Assembly: GCA_963765375.1 (NCBI GenBank)
Contig: CAVXVZ010000001.1
Coordinates: forward strand, 234,791-298,790
Direction of reading: 5' to 3'
Origin: Roseiarcus sp963765375
Lineage (GTDB): Bacteria; Pseudomonadota; Alphaproteobacteria; Rhizobiales; Beijerinckiaceae
DNA length: 64,000 bases
The position numbers and the translations under genes are program-made. The notes below the pieces were generated by a model. That model did not search any database. It saw only the letters and a list, made by a program, of their open reading frames with translations, and was not told the DNA's origin. Below are positions 1 to 7,849 of this stretch, piece after piece. Numbering within the stretch: position 1 is the first letter of the stretch; each line of letters starts with the position of its first letter.

Positions 1-367
1 CCGCGTCGGCGACTGCGAGAAGCTCGGCGGGCGGAAGGTCGACGATGAAAAAGCGCACGCCGTCCGCGAGCATGCCGGTCAGGGGCGCGATCGGATCTTC
101 GCCTGGGGCAAGCCTGGCGTCGACGACCGAGAAGGATTGGTCGAGGAACCGGCCGGTCGTGTTGTTGTCGTCCATCGCCATGCGCGCGCCGGCGATGAAG
201 TCGTCCGCGGGAGGGATATCGAGGATCGAGATCGTCTCGCGAGAGTGCGCCTCGTAGATGACGCCGACCTTGATCGCGAGCGGATCCGCGTCGGCAGGCT
301 GGGCGAGCGCCGCGAGCACGGCAAGCGCCGCGGGCGGGCCCGCAAGCTTTGCTAGAAAGGCGAACAT
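1..367 (-). CDS. PQQ-associated ABC transporter substrate-binding protein (partial, N-terminal part)
   Basis: The first 122 codons of a gene that runs off the left edge. The ATG at 367 is followed by a hydrophobic signal peptide rich in Ala and Leu, then a type-1 periplasmic-binding fold start (KVGVIYEAHS) and the segment ARMAMDDNNTTGRFL. This resembles the branched-chain-amino-acid-type binding proteins of the PQQ-dependent alcohol dehydrogenase system, which are found beside methanol/ethanol dehydrogenase genes. The nearby pqqA, cytochrome c and xoxF fit that role. The ligand is unknown. The family assignment is by recognition of the N-terminus only; the C-terminal lobe is outside the window. 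Confidence 0.7.
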   Translation of the reverse strand, partial: MFAFLAKLAGPPAALAVLAALAQPADADPLAIKVGVIYEAHSRETISILDIPPADDFIAGARMAMDDNNTTGRFLDQSFSVVDARLAPGEDPIAPLTGMLADGVRFFIVDLPPAELLAVADA

Positions 368-858
368 GCCGCGGGCAAATCCTTTTCCATCGAAGATAAA
401 AAACCTCGCTGACGGCTGCAAGAGACGATGTTCCTGCGATGTCGTCGCTTTGAGGGCCGAGCGCAAGCACGCTCTCGCGCGCAACAGGCTCAGTCGGGCC
501 CGCAACTCGTCCTTTCGGAAACTTCAGTAGGAATACGGCCGTCTCATCTTGCGACGCCGATTTTGGACGGGTTCCTTCCGACGCATCCGGCGCGTCGTAC
601 GCGCGGCTATCAGAAACGTCCTGGCAGGTCTATCGAGGCGTTCATCGCCGGTGGGAGGACACCCGGGATAGCTGGACTCGACACCGTGGAGATCGCCCGG
701 CCCTTGGCTCAGATCACGTCCCTAGAGCCGCCCGTCAGCAGCCGGGGACAATTGGCGTTTTTTCCGCTCCCGAAAGAACAGACGCCCGATCTGACGCTCG
801 CTTGCCAGCTTCCCTCCACGCTGATCCGCCCCTCAGGGGCGGACAGACCCGCGGGCCT
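368..858. other. Intergenic region without a convincing gene
   Basis: Between the PQQ-associated binding protein and pqqA. Open frames here have arginine/proline-rich, shadow-like composition and no recognisable domain. The only clear element is the stem-loop just downstream of pqqA, listed separately. pqqBCDE genes, which usually follow pqqA, are not here. Confidence 0.5.
825..843 (-). terminator. Stem-loop downstream of pqqA
   Basis: A perfect inverted repeat with arms TCCGCCCCT and AGGGGCGGA separated by one base, beginning about 16 nt after the pqqA stop. There is no clear U-tract on the minus strand, so it may be an RNA-stabilising or attenuating hairpin of the kind seen after pqqA in other bacteria rather than a strong terminator. 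Confidence 0.5.
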
Positions 859-936
859 TCACATCTGCGCCGACAGATAAGCGGTGACCTCCATGCCTGC
901 GCAAACTTCGATGACTACAGGATTATTCCAGGTCAT
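859..936 (-). CDS. pqqA: Pyrroloquinoline quinone precursor peptide PqqA
   Basis: A 25-residue peptide whose core EVCAGMEVTAY carries the Glu and Tyr spaced E-x3-Y that PqqE/PqqD cross-link and that become the PQQ backbone. A GAGGAG ribosome-binding site lies just upstream of the ATG at 936. PQQ is the cofactor of XoxF, encoded 7 kb away. The rest of the pqq operon is not adjacent on this strand, so this is an orphan copy that would depend on PqqB-E made elsewhere. A stem-loop follows the stop. The small size, correct motif and strong RBS make the call secure. Confidence 0.9.
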   Translation of the reverse strand: MTWNNPVVIEVCAGMEVTAYLSAQM

Positions 937-1284
937 GAGTTGAACTCCTCGAGTTTCTCTCCTTGTGGGCCCTTCGGATCCCACAGCCATGCAATTAGCA
1001 CCCTTCGCGCGGCGCGTCATCTGCTTTTGGCGTCCGCCGTATCGACCTCGCCAGATGGGAGCGTTTGAAATCTCTGATCGTATGTGTCGAATGCGGAGCG
1101 ATAATAAGGATAAATTCAGAAGTCGGGCCGGATGGGGTGGCGCGGAGTTGCAGAATCAGGCGCCTGAGACCTTGCGGGCTTTGCCTCTATTCCTCGGCCG
1201 TACCTGTTGCTAATCCATCGGCTTCGCGCGACAGCTTCTCCGCCGGCAGGCCGCGTCGCGTCATACGAAAACCGGGAGGAGAAC
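937..1284. promoter_or_regulatory. Divergent intergenic region between pqqA and a cytochrome c gene
   Basis: About 350 nt separating pqqA (minus) from the cytochrome c gene (plus). It must hold both promoters. I could not identify convincing -35/-10 boxes or an operator by eye, and no coding potential beyond spurious frames is visible. Confidence 0.4.
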
Positions 1285-1674
1285 GTGAAGCTGTTGAGTG
1301 TTTCGATTGCAGGAGCGGCGCTTGTTGCGTCGATGGGCGCCGCGGCCGCGCAGGACGCGGCGGCTGGCGAGAAGGTCTTCGCCATTTGCAAGGTGTGCCA
1401 TCAGATCGGCGAGGGCGCCAAGAATTTGGTCGGTCCCGTCCTCAACGGCGTGGTCGGACGACCAGCCGGCACATATCCCGACTATCATTACTCCGACGCC
1501 AACAAAAATTCGGGCATCACCTGGGACGAGCCGACCCTCAAGGAATATCTGAGAGATCCTAAAGCAAAGGTTCCCGGCACCAAGATGATTTTTCCCGGCC
1601 TGAAGTCAGACCAGGACATCGTCAACGTCATCGCGTACCTCAAGCAGTTCGGGCCCGATGGGAAGAAGATATAA
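1285..1674 (+). CDS. Periplasmic class I cytochrome c (c2/c550 type)
   Basis: 129 residues from a GTG at 1285, chosen because GGAGGA precedes it and the next residues form a signal peptide (KLLSVSIAGAALVASMG). The haem-binding motif is CKVCH, and the distal Met is in GTKMIFPGLK, the usual cytochrome c2 axial-ligand context. The C-terminal helix IVNVIAYLKQF is typical of the family. It is a candidate electron carrier between the XoxF/XoxG couple and the terminal oxidase, but it sits outside the xox operon and could serve general respiration. Confidence 0.85.
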   Translation: MKLLSVSIAGAALVASMGAAAAQDAAAGEKVFAICKVCHQIGEGAKNLVGPVLNGVVGRPAGTYPDYHYSDANKNSGITWDEPTLKEYLRDPKAKVPGTKMIFPGLKSDQDIVNVIAYLKQFGPDGKKI

Positions 1675-1692
1675 CCGCGGCGCTCAGCGAAT

Positions 1693-2385
1693 TTAAATTG
1701 CTTCCAGGTCGGCCCGGCCGAACCGTCCGTCGTGCAGCGCGGTCGCGATCAGGACGCCGGCGGCGCCGGCGCATTTGAGCGCGGAAAGATCGGCGGCGTC
1801 GCGCACGCCGCCCGCGGCGTAGAGTTCGCGCCCTCCGGCGACCGATCGGATCGCGGCAAGCCTCGTCAAATCGGGGCCCGCGCCGCTGCCAACGCGAGCG
1901 AGCGTCATCACGATGACCCGGCCCGGCCAAAGGCCGGGTTCGGCCAGGATCTCGGCAGGACCCTGAAAGGCGTCGCCGCGGAAATCCAGCGACAGTACGA
2001 TCCGGCTCGAGTTCCCGTGCCGGGCGACCAGCGCGCCATCCCGTTGCGATTCACTGCCGATGACCGGCGCCCCGAGATCGGCGCGAACGATGGCATCGAA
2101 CGCTTCGAGATCCGCGACGCCATTGTCGATCCACATGCGCAACGCAGGGAACTCGGTGCGAATGCGGCGTAGCGCCAACAAATTGTCTCCGTTTCGCTGA
2201 ATCGCGTCGAGATCCGCGACATAAAGTATCGGAAACGGATAGAGCGCGAGAAGGCCGCGCACGACGTCAAGAGCGTCGCTTGTCGGCGAAAGCACCGATT
2301 CGATTGGCCGGTACGACGCGCGATCGCCCATCCGCGCGCGCACGACTTTGCCATCCATGAGGTCAACGACCGGAATCGCCTGCAA
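1693..2385 (-). CDS. HisA/HisF-related TIM-barrel protein of the H4MPT gene cluster
   Basis: A 230-residue phosphate-binding TIM barrel similar to phosphoribosylformimino-AICAR isomerase (start IPVVDLMDGKVVRA; phosphate loop AAGGVRD). It is not a normal hisA: it ends an operon of cofactor genes, and such HisA-like proteins accompany archaeal-type C1 genes in methylotrophs. The start is TTG at 2385 with AGGAG upstream, overlapping the previous gene by 23 nt. A role in methanopterin or methanofuran synthesis is likely from context, but the reaction is unknown. Confidence 0.75.
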   Translation of the reverse strand: MQAIPVVDLMDGKVVRARMGDRASYRPIESVLSPTSDALDVVRGLLALYPFPILYVADLDAIQRNGDNLLALRRIRTEFPALRMWIDNGVADLEAFDAIVRADLGAPVIGSESQRDGALVARHGNSSRIVLSLDFRGDAFQGPAEILAEPGLWPGRVIVMTLARVGSGAGPDLTRLAAIRSVAGGRELYAAGGVRDAADLSALKCAGAAGVLIATALHDGRFGRADLEAI

Positions 2386-2962
2386 GTCCCCTCTCCTTAG
2401 GGCCGGCGGCGAAAAACTGCGTAACCCTGTCTTTGAGCCAGCCCCAGGCTTCGGCCTCAGCGGGGCCGGCCGTCTTTCCGACGATTATTTCAAGGCGCGC
2501 CAGTTCAGCTTCGACCTCCGCCCGAGACAAAAGCTGCAAGCGACTTACCAGAATGGCGGCCTCGATCACAGCGGCCTGCCCGCGATTGAAGCCCTGAAAT
2601 GGGGCATGCGAAGCACGATAAGCAACGCGGCAGACGAAACGTGGCCGAAGCTCGTTTTCCCGGACTTCGACGACAACGAGCTCGAGATGAGCCAAAGTGT
2701 CCGCCAGGCGCGGCGCGCCGATGACGCTCGCGGGGGTCAGCGGCCAGTCGCGACGGCCAGTCAGACATCCTGCAAAGACGCGTACGTCATCGGTCAAATT
2801 CGCCACGGCGAACGGCGCCTGGCGTAGGTTTTCGAGCGTTGTCGAAGGATGAAACGGCGCGAGTATCCAGCCCTCGCCCTCGCTGATCATCCCCAAGGGC
2901 GCCAGATGGGTCTCACCGCGCCTGTTGACGGTGGTGATAACGGCTTCGCGGATCAACGGCAT
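2363..2962 (-). CDS. DUF447-family flavin-binding split-barrel protein
   Basis: A 199-residue protein beginning IREAVITTVNRRGETHLAPLG, the signature opening of DUF447 proteins, which fold like FMN-binding split barrels and are conserved in methanogens and H4MPT-using methylotrophs. It lies between the DHPS-like gene (3-nt gap) and the HisA-like gene (overlap), so it is translationally linked to both. The function is not established. Its distribution suggests a step in H4MPT or methanofuran synthesis or flavin-dependent reduction. Confidence 0.75.
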   Translation of the reverse strand: MPLIREAVITTVNRRGETHLAPLGMISEGEGWILAPFHPSTTLENLRQAPFAVANLTDDVRVFAGCLTGRRDWPLTPASVIGAPRLADTLAHLELVVVEVRENELRPRFVCRVAYRASHAPFQGFNRGQAAVIEAAILVSRLQLLSRAEVEAELARLEIIVGKTAGPAEAEAWGWLKDRVTQFFAAGPKERGLAGDSGR

Positions 2963-2965
2963 CGC

Positions 2966-4363
2966 TCAACCGCCTGTGGTGTGCGAGCGCAGCGTGTGGC
3001 CCGCCGGGCTCAGCCGCGTGGCGTCCTCGGCGCGCCGGTCGGTCGCACAACCCCAATCGAGCGGCTCATCCTGAGCGTAGCGTTTGCCGAGCCGGAAGCC
3101 GATTTCCGCCTTCATCAGCTCGGCGCCGAGATAGAACGCGTGCGCGCCATCGGTTTCGACGCCAAGCTTGTCGAACAAGGCGAGAGCGTCTTCACCGACA
3201 AAATGGCCAGCACGGCTATAGACGTGAATCCCGTCCTGCGCCGCCTCGATGCGGAAATTGTCGTCCTTCACCTTGGCGGCGAATTCCGCGATCTCAGAGC
3301 CCGAGTTGGGAAACGGCGCACGATCGTGGACTTGCAACAACGCCCGTCCATAACCTCTCGCCAGGCTGCGGTCCGCCGCGGCCGCGTACATGATGCGCCG
3401 CGCCGCGTCGTGCTCCTGAATCGTGCGGCGCGTGTGGGCGCTGACATGAACGGTCAGTGCATTGGCGATGCCGAGTTCGGAACAGATTCCAAGCAGCACT
3501 GCCGTAACGCCCACCGAGTTGGCGTCGGTCAGTTCCGTCAGATTGCCAGTGCCCATCAGCATTTCTGCCTCGGGCAGCCGCGAGCGAACCTCGCGATAGC
3601 GCGAAAGCGAATTGGCGAAGCCGAAATGGATAGGATCGAGTACCGGGTCGAGAATGGCGCTGAGGCCGCGCTTTTGCGCCTCTTCAGCGGCGCGAAAGAG
3701 CGAAGCCAGATCGCCGTGCCTGAGCGGGATCAAGACCGGCCGCGCGCCGGTCTCTTCAGCGATCGCGACGTCGCGCTCGGTAAGGCTCAGAAGGTAATCG
3801 GCGCCGGCGGCGCCGCCCCGACGCAGTTGGCCAGGCTCGGCCGAATCGATGCTGATCGAAAATCCCCTCCCCTTCAATTCTCGCACCGTCTCCTCGAGAT
3901 GGGGAAACGGGGTGTCCGGGAGGCAACCGAGATCGATGACGTCGGCGCCCTCGGCGCGCAAGATTTCGGCGCGGGCGAGAATCGCCTCCAGGCTGATCTG
4001 CGAGGCATCAACAATCTCGGCGAATATTCGCAGCGAATGCCGCGACAGGTCGACAGGGGCGCCGGCTTTGCCGAAAAACTCCGGCAAGTCCTTCAGCTCG
4101 TCAGGTCCGCGCTGGAAAGGTCGGTCGAACTCCTGCGTCAATCGCGCGAGGTCGGCGCGGCAGCGGCCTGGGACGACCACACGATCGGCTTTGAGCGGGC
4201 GTGGCAGTCTGCGCATGAGGATTGGTTCGGTCATCAGCGCCGCAACTTTTACCCCCACGTCGAGGATCGACCAGTCGAACGCCGTCGGCGCCATGCTTTG
4301 CAAGACCTTCTCCAGGCGGTCCCGAGCGTAGCGGCCAGTCAAAAACAGAATGCGCTCCGTCAT
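2966..4363 (-). CDS. Dihydropteroate synthase-like protein of H4MPT biosynthesis (DUF6513 plus DHPS domain)
   Basis: 465 residues from ATG 4363, which overlaps the upstream dmrB-like stop as ATGA. A longer frame upstream is compositionally a shadow. Residues 1 to about 140 (ERILFLTGRYARDRLEKVL) match the N-terminal domain of archaeal-type DHPS-related proteins. The following TIM barrel has DVIDLGCLPDTPFPHL and SISIDSAEPGQL, echoing the pterin-binding loops of FolP. In methanogens and methylotrophs this family is tied to methanopterin assembly, where ribofuranosylaminobenzene phosphate replaces pABA. The exact activity is inferred. Confidence 0.8.
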   Translation of the reverse strand: MTERILFLTGRYARDRLEKVLQSMAPTAFDWSILDVGVKVAALMTEPILMRRLPRPLKADRVVVPGRCRADLARLTQEFDRPFQRGPDELKDLPEFFGKAGAPVDLSRHSLRIFAEIVDASQISLEAILARAEILRAEGADVIDLGCLPDTPFPHLEETVRELKGRGFSISIDSAEPGQLRRGGAAGADYLLSLTERDVAIAEETGARPVLIPLRHGDLASLFRAAEEAQKRGLSAILDPVLDPIHFGFANSLSRYREVRSRLPEAEMLMGTGNLTELTDANSVGVTAVLLGICSELGIANALTVHVSAHTRRTIQEHDAARRIMYAAAADRSLARGYGRALLQVHDRAPFPNSGSEIAEFAAKVKDDNFRIEAAQDGIHVYSRAGHFVGEDALALFDKLGVETDGAHAFYLGAELMKAEIGFRLGKRYAQDEPLDWGCATDRRAEDATRLSPAGHTLRSHTTGG

Positions 4364-4905
4364 GCGGCGATTTCGCCGCGCCGGCGCACGATTGCCTCGC
4401 GAAGCTCGGCAAGGGAGTCGACCGTCGTCGCGCCGGGGAAACGTCCCAGACGCTCGCGGTTTTCCAGATCGATCGGGCGCGGAAAGACCCTCACCATCCC
4501 TTTCGGCGCTTCGGTCTCGAGCTCCGGCGCCGTGTCGCAGGCGAAGACGATAGCCGGTATGCGGCACTTGCCGCCTTGGGCAAAGACGTTGGTGACGAGG
4601 TCGTCGGAAATTCCGTAGACGAACTTCGCGACCGCGTTTGATGTCGCGGGAGCAACGATCAAAGTGTGGTACAGCCCGTAGTAGAATTGTCCGACCACCA
4701 CAGAACTCGCCGAGGAGTCGCGATAGATCCGAGCGGAGCGCGGCAATGCGAGATCCTGCTTATACATGCGCAGTACTTCTCCTCCCGCCCTGCTAACGAA
4801 AATATCGACCTGTTCGAGTTCGCGGATCAACGCCAAGCTTTCCTTCAGGAAATGACCGGACCCTGTGAGAGCCCACCCCCAGCGCGGCGTTTGGCGTTTG
4901 GTCAT
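4360..4905 (-). CDS. dmrB: Archaeal-type flavoprotein, probable dihydromethanopterin reductase (acceptor)
   Basis: 181 residues of the flavoprotein/UbiX-PPC decarboxylase-like fold. The FMN-binding loop LIVAPATSNAVAKFVYGISD and the N-terminal WALTGSGHFL are characteristic of the AfpA/DmrB family, which reduces dihydromethanopterin to H4MPT in the last biosynthetic step of some methylotrophs. It overlaps mfnE upstream and the DHPS-like gene downstream by 4 nt each (ATGA), so the operon is tightly coupled. A separate non-flavin DmrA was not seen in the window. The assignment rests on family resemblance and context. Confidence 0.75.
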   Translation of the reverse strand: MTKRQTPRWGWALTGSGHFLKESLALIRELEQVDIFVSRAGGEVLRMYKQDLALPRSARIYRDSSASSVVVGQFYYGLYHTLIVAPATSNAVAKFVYGISDDLVTNVFAQGGKCRIPAIVFACDTAPELETEAPKGMVRVFPRPIDLENRERLGRFPGATTVDSLAELREAIVRRRGEIAA

Positions 4906-5573
4906 TTGGCTGTCGGCGCGCGATTTAAGGTCGTCTCGTCACTCTGTACGATTTCAGGAAATATGGGGCGCTGCAACCCTTCCGCGAGTCTCGCGCTCTC
5001 GGTCGGCGCCACGAGCCAGGCGCGAACGCCGCTCTCCCTGAGATAGCGCGGGAACAGCGAATCCACGACGCCGCCAGCCACGAGGCGGCGAACATCGACG
5101 GCGGCGGCCTCGTAATGGCTGTGCTTGACGAGCAGAAGATGGAGGGCGCCTAGCTCGCCAGCGAGCCACGCGGCGAGGCTGTCGGAAGTCAGCGCCCAGG
5201 TCTCTGGCAGCGCGGCGGCGCGCGCCATCGGCTCCGGTGACCAGACTGGGACCTTGCCGTCCTTCAGCGCCCGCCAGATCGCTGAACGCGACGCGGTCAG
5301 CCTCAGAGCGGAATTAAGGCTCTGGAGCGCGCGGCCGAATTGAGCCATCGCCATCAGCGCCATCGCATGCGCGGCGCCGTCGTCATAGCCCAACGAGGCC
5401 TGAGCCGATCGCACCGCCTCCGCGAAGGGTCCCCCGCCCGGCACGATCACGATCGCGCCCGGCTGGGCCGCGATCGCCGCCAGCCAATGCTTGATGTGCG
5501 GCCCGCTAATGTGGCTGCCGCCGATTTTGACAACCACAAGCGGGGCTCGCGACGAGCCGGCCGCGCGCCTCAA
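4902..5573 (-). CDS. mfnE: Amino acid kinase family protein, probable MfnE (aminomethylfuranmethanol phosphate kinase)
   Basis: 223 residues with amino-acid-kinase glycine loops VVVKIGGSHISG and IVIVPGGGPFAEAV. In methanofuran synthesis MfnE phosphorylates 5-(aminomethyl)-3-furanmethanol phosphate to the diphosphate, which MfnF then couples to tyramine. Here the divergent neighbour at 5868 is mfnF. The likely start is TTG at 5573; a GTG about 11 codons in is an alternative, since the RBS is weak. It is the first gene of a five-gene minus operon ending at 1693. Confidence 0.75.
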   Translation of the reverse strand: MRRAAGSSRAPLVVVKIGGSHISGPHIKHWLAAIAAQPGAIVIVPGGGPFAEAVRSAQASLGYDDGAAHAMALMAMAQFGRALQSLNSALRLTASRSAIWRALKDGKVPVWSPEPMARAAALPETWALTSDSLAAWLAGELGALHLLLVKHSHYEAAAVDVRRLVAGGVVDSLFPRYLRESGVRAWLVAPTESARLAEGLQRPIFPEIVQSDETTLNRAPTAK

Positions 5574-5867
5574 GCAGGGAGCCCGCGCGACGAAATGCGC
5601 GCACAGGCGTGGCGCTGCGGCGCGCGAATCCTACTGGCGAATTCGGCCTTAAGCAAGTTCATCGGCGCCATTTTGGGCCTTTGTTATTGGACCGTCGAGT
5701 GCATTTCACGTTCACGAAGAGCGCGATTGTCGCAAGCCATTCTGGTCGGATCCCCCCCGCCACGCAACGGACTCGCTTGCGAAGGCGGGAGTCGACGTTG
5801 CCGACGCGACGTGCTTGACCCTCCGCTTTGTTCCGACTTAGCGTCGCCTGAGGATTTGGGTGAAACC

Positions 5868-6941
5868 GTGAGCGTCATCATTGGTTGGGACATCGGTGGA
5901 GCGCATCTTAAAGCGGCACGCGTAAGGGACGGGCGTGTGGAAGCCGCGGTTCAGGCGGCGACGCCGCTCTGGTTGGGGCTCGACAGCCTCGAGACCGCGT
6001 TCGACGCCCTCCACGCTCAGCTGGGAGACGCCAGCCATCACGCGATCACCATGACTGGCGAATTGTGCGACGCCTTTCCGTCGCGGCGAGAGGGCGTCGC
6101 TGGGCTCGCTGCGATCGCCGCCCGTCATCTCGCGCCCGCTCGATCGAGCCTCTATGGGGGCCGCGCCGGCTTCGTCAGACTTGACGAGGCGTCGTTGCAC
6201 GCGGGAGACATCGCCTCAGCAAATTGGCACGCGACCGCCGCGTTCCTGGCGCTCGAGCTTCGAGACGCACTATTCATCGACATCGGCTCGACGACAGCCG
6301 ATCTCATTCCCATCGTCGCCGGCCGCGTCGCGTCTCTCGGCTATAGCGACGCCGAGCGGCTTGCCTCGGGCGAACTGGTCTATACCGGAATGACGCGCAG
6401 CTTCGTGATGGCTTTGGCTTCCAGAGCGCCGTTCCATGGCGCTTGGACGCCGCTGATGAACGAATATTTCGCCAGCAGCGCCGACGTACATCGCATCCTC
6501 GGCGCCTTGCCCGAGGGCGCAGACAAAATGACCACCGCCGACGGTCGCGAGAAGACCGTCGAGGCCTCCCGCGCGCGTCTCGCGAGGATGATCGGACACG
6601 AAGCGGACGACGCCGGCGCGCCGGAATGGGATAGTCTCGCGGCCTGGTTTGCGGAAGCCCAAATCCGCGCGATCGCCGACGCGGCCTTCCTGCGGCTGTC
6701 GCGCAGCGATGTTCCGATCGCTGCCCCCGTCGTCGCCGCTGGAATTGGCGAAGGCGTCGTGGCCGAGGTCGCTCGCCGCATCCGACGACCGTGCGTCGGA
6801 TTTTCTTCGTTGATCGCCGCGCCGGCAGAAGCATCGCATTGCGCGCCCGCAGTCGCGGTCGCATTGCTTGCCGCCAAGACGCTGGCCGCCGGCCGGCTTG
6901 AAAGCTCCGAACCGGCGAGCGCCCCGTCGATTTGGGAGTAG
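5868..6941 (+). CDS. mfnF: MfnF-like hydantoinase/oxoprolinase-family methanofuran synthase
   Basis: 357 residues from GTG 5868, where the ASKHA fold begins immediately (IIGWDIGGAHLKAARV, phosphate-1 loop). The second nucleotide loop is LFIDIGSTTADLIPIV. MfnF joins the furan diphosphate to gamma-glutamyltyramine during methanofuran synthesis. A much longer upstream frame is antisense to mfnE and is rejected. The gene is divergent from mfnE with about 295 nt between, a plausible shared control region. It is followed 38 nt later by a small exported-protein gene. Confidence 0.8.
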   Translation: MSVIIGWDIGGAHLKAARVRDGRVEAAVQAATPLWLGLDSLETAFDALHAQLGDASHHAITMTGELCDAFPSRREGVAGLAAIAARHLAPARSSLYGGRAGFVRLDEASLHAGDIASANWHATAAFLALELRDALFIDIGSTTADLIPIVAGRVASLGYSDAERLASGELVYTGMTRSFVMALASRAPFHGAWTPLMNEYFASSADVHRILGALPEGADKMTTADGREKTVEASRARLARMIGHEADDAGAPEWDSLAAWFAEAQIRAIADAAFLRLSRSDVPIAAPVVAAGIGEGVVAEVARRIRRPCVGFSSLIAAPAEASHCAPAVAVALLAAKTLAAGRLESSEPASAPSIWE

Positions 6942-6979
6942 TCAGAGGACGATCGATTGGCGCCTTGGGAGAGCCATTC

Positions 6980-7342
6980 ATGCACTTGACGGGCCTGTCA
7001 TTATTTCTGGTCGCCGTCGGCGGCTACGCCGCGAGTGCGGTCGACGTCCTTGCGGCGAGCGCGCCGTCCAACGATTATCCGACGTCTGCGCGCGCCGAAT
7101 ACGTTTTCGCGTGCATGAAGGTCAATGGGGACTCCCGAGAGGCGCTGGATCAATGCTCGTGTTCGATCGACGTCATCGCCTCGCTGCTTTCGTACGACGC
7201 CTACGTGGCCGGCGAGACCGTCGCATCGATGGACCAGGCTCAAGGGCAGATCGGCGGCATGTTTCGTAATGCGGCGGTCGCGCGCGATGCTCTCGCCGAA
7301 CTTCGGCGGGCTCAGGCGGAGGCCGAGGTTCGCTGTTTTTGA
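6980..7342 (+). CDS. Small exported cysteine-containing protein, unknown function
   Basis: 120 residues from ATG 6980 with GGGAGAG upstream. Residues 1 to about 24 form a signal peptide. The mature part contains FACMKVNG, DQCSCSID and a Cys at the penultimate residue, so disulfides in the periplasm are plausible. It follows mfnF closely and precedes xoxF by 0.5 kb. Similar short exported proteins occur in methylotroph clusters but I know of no assigned function. An upstream ATG at 6932 would destroy the signal peptide and is disfavoured. Confidence 0.65.
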   Translation: MHLTGLSLFLVAVGGYAASAVDVLAASAPSNDYPTSARAEYVFACMKVNGDSREALDQCSCSIDVIASLLSYDAYVAGETVASMDQAQGQIGGMFRNAAVARDALAELRRAQAEAEVRCF

Positions 7343-7849
7343 CCCGAGTATCGAAGGCCATCCGGCGGCGCCTGCGCAAATGGCGGCATCCGGTTTGGCC
7401 GCGATCGGACAGTCTAAACCTGGCAAACGAGCGCAGTGACAGTCCCGGCTCGATGGTTGTCATAGGCATGCAGCCGGGAAAATTCCTGCGGCCCGATGCA
7501 TATTAAAAAAAGGATTTACTCTGTCCGCGCGCGCTAACGCTCGTCCGAGCTCGTCCACGAACACTCAGAGGCAATGCCTATGACGTCATAGTGAGGTTTG
7601 GACTTGCGCTGAATATTCGATCGGCATACATTTTTCGTGGCTTCGGCTGCACGAGTGTCGGGGAACGGGAGCCTGGCACGCTTATCGGAGGCAAGGCGAG
7701 ATTCCCCGCCAGAGGGATACGCTCGTTTCGCCCTGTCGTGACACGCTGTCGACGCCGTCCCAACTGAGAATGTCGCTGCAAAGCGAGGTTGGCGCATGTC
7801 GCGTCTAGCGAGCTTTGCTTGGACGTTGATGCGTCACTGGGAGGAACGA
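7343..7849. promoter_or_regulatory. Upstream control region of xoxF
   Basis: About 500 nt without a credible gene. It holds an inverted repeat at 7443-7450/7472-7479 (arms TCCCGGCT and AGCCGGGA), an A-rich stretch around 7503-7512, and a perfect 12-bp palindrome at 7579-7590 listed separately. The xox promoter probably lies between the palindrome and 7849, but no boxes could be assigned with confidence. Confidence 0.45.
7579..7590. promoter_or_regulatory. Perfect palindrome TATGACGTCATA upstream of xoxF
   Basis: A 12-bp dyad about 260 nt before the xoxF start. The same TGACGTCA core recurs in a 14-bp palindrome at 11976-11989 in the next divergent intergenic region, so it may be an operator for a regulator shared across the cluster. 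Occurrence by chance cannot be excluded; a third copy of the octamer lies inside yicC near 39961. Confidence 0.35.

Noticed and set aside
428..880. A 150-codon frame upstream of pqqA
   Set aside because: No motif or RBS, and it overlaps the pqqA 3' hairpin on the other strand.
2849..4618. A 589-codon open frame on the plus strand
   Set aside because: Antisense to the DHPS-like gene; Arg-rich shadow composition, no motif. High GC creates long antisense frames throughout this window.
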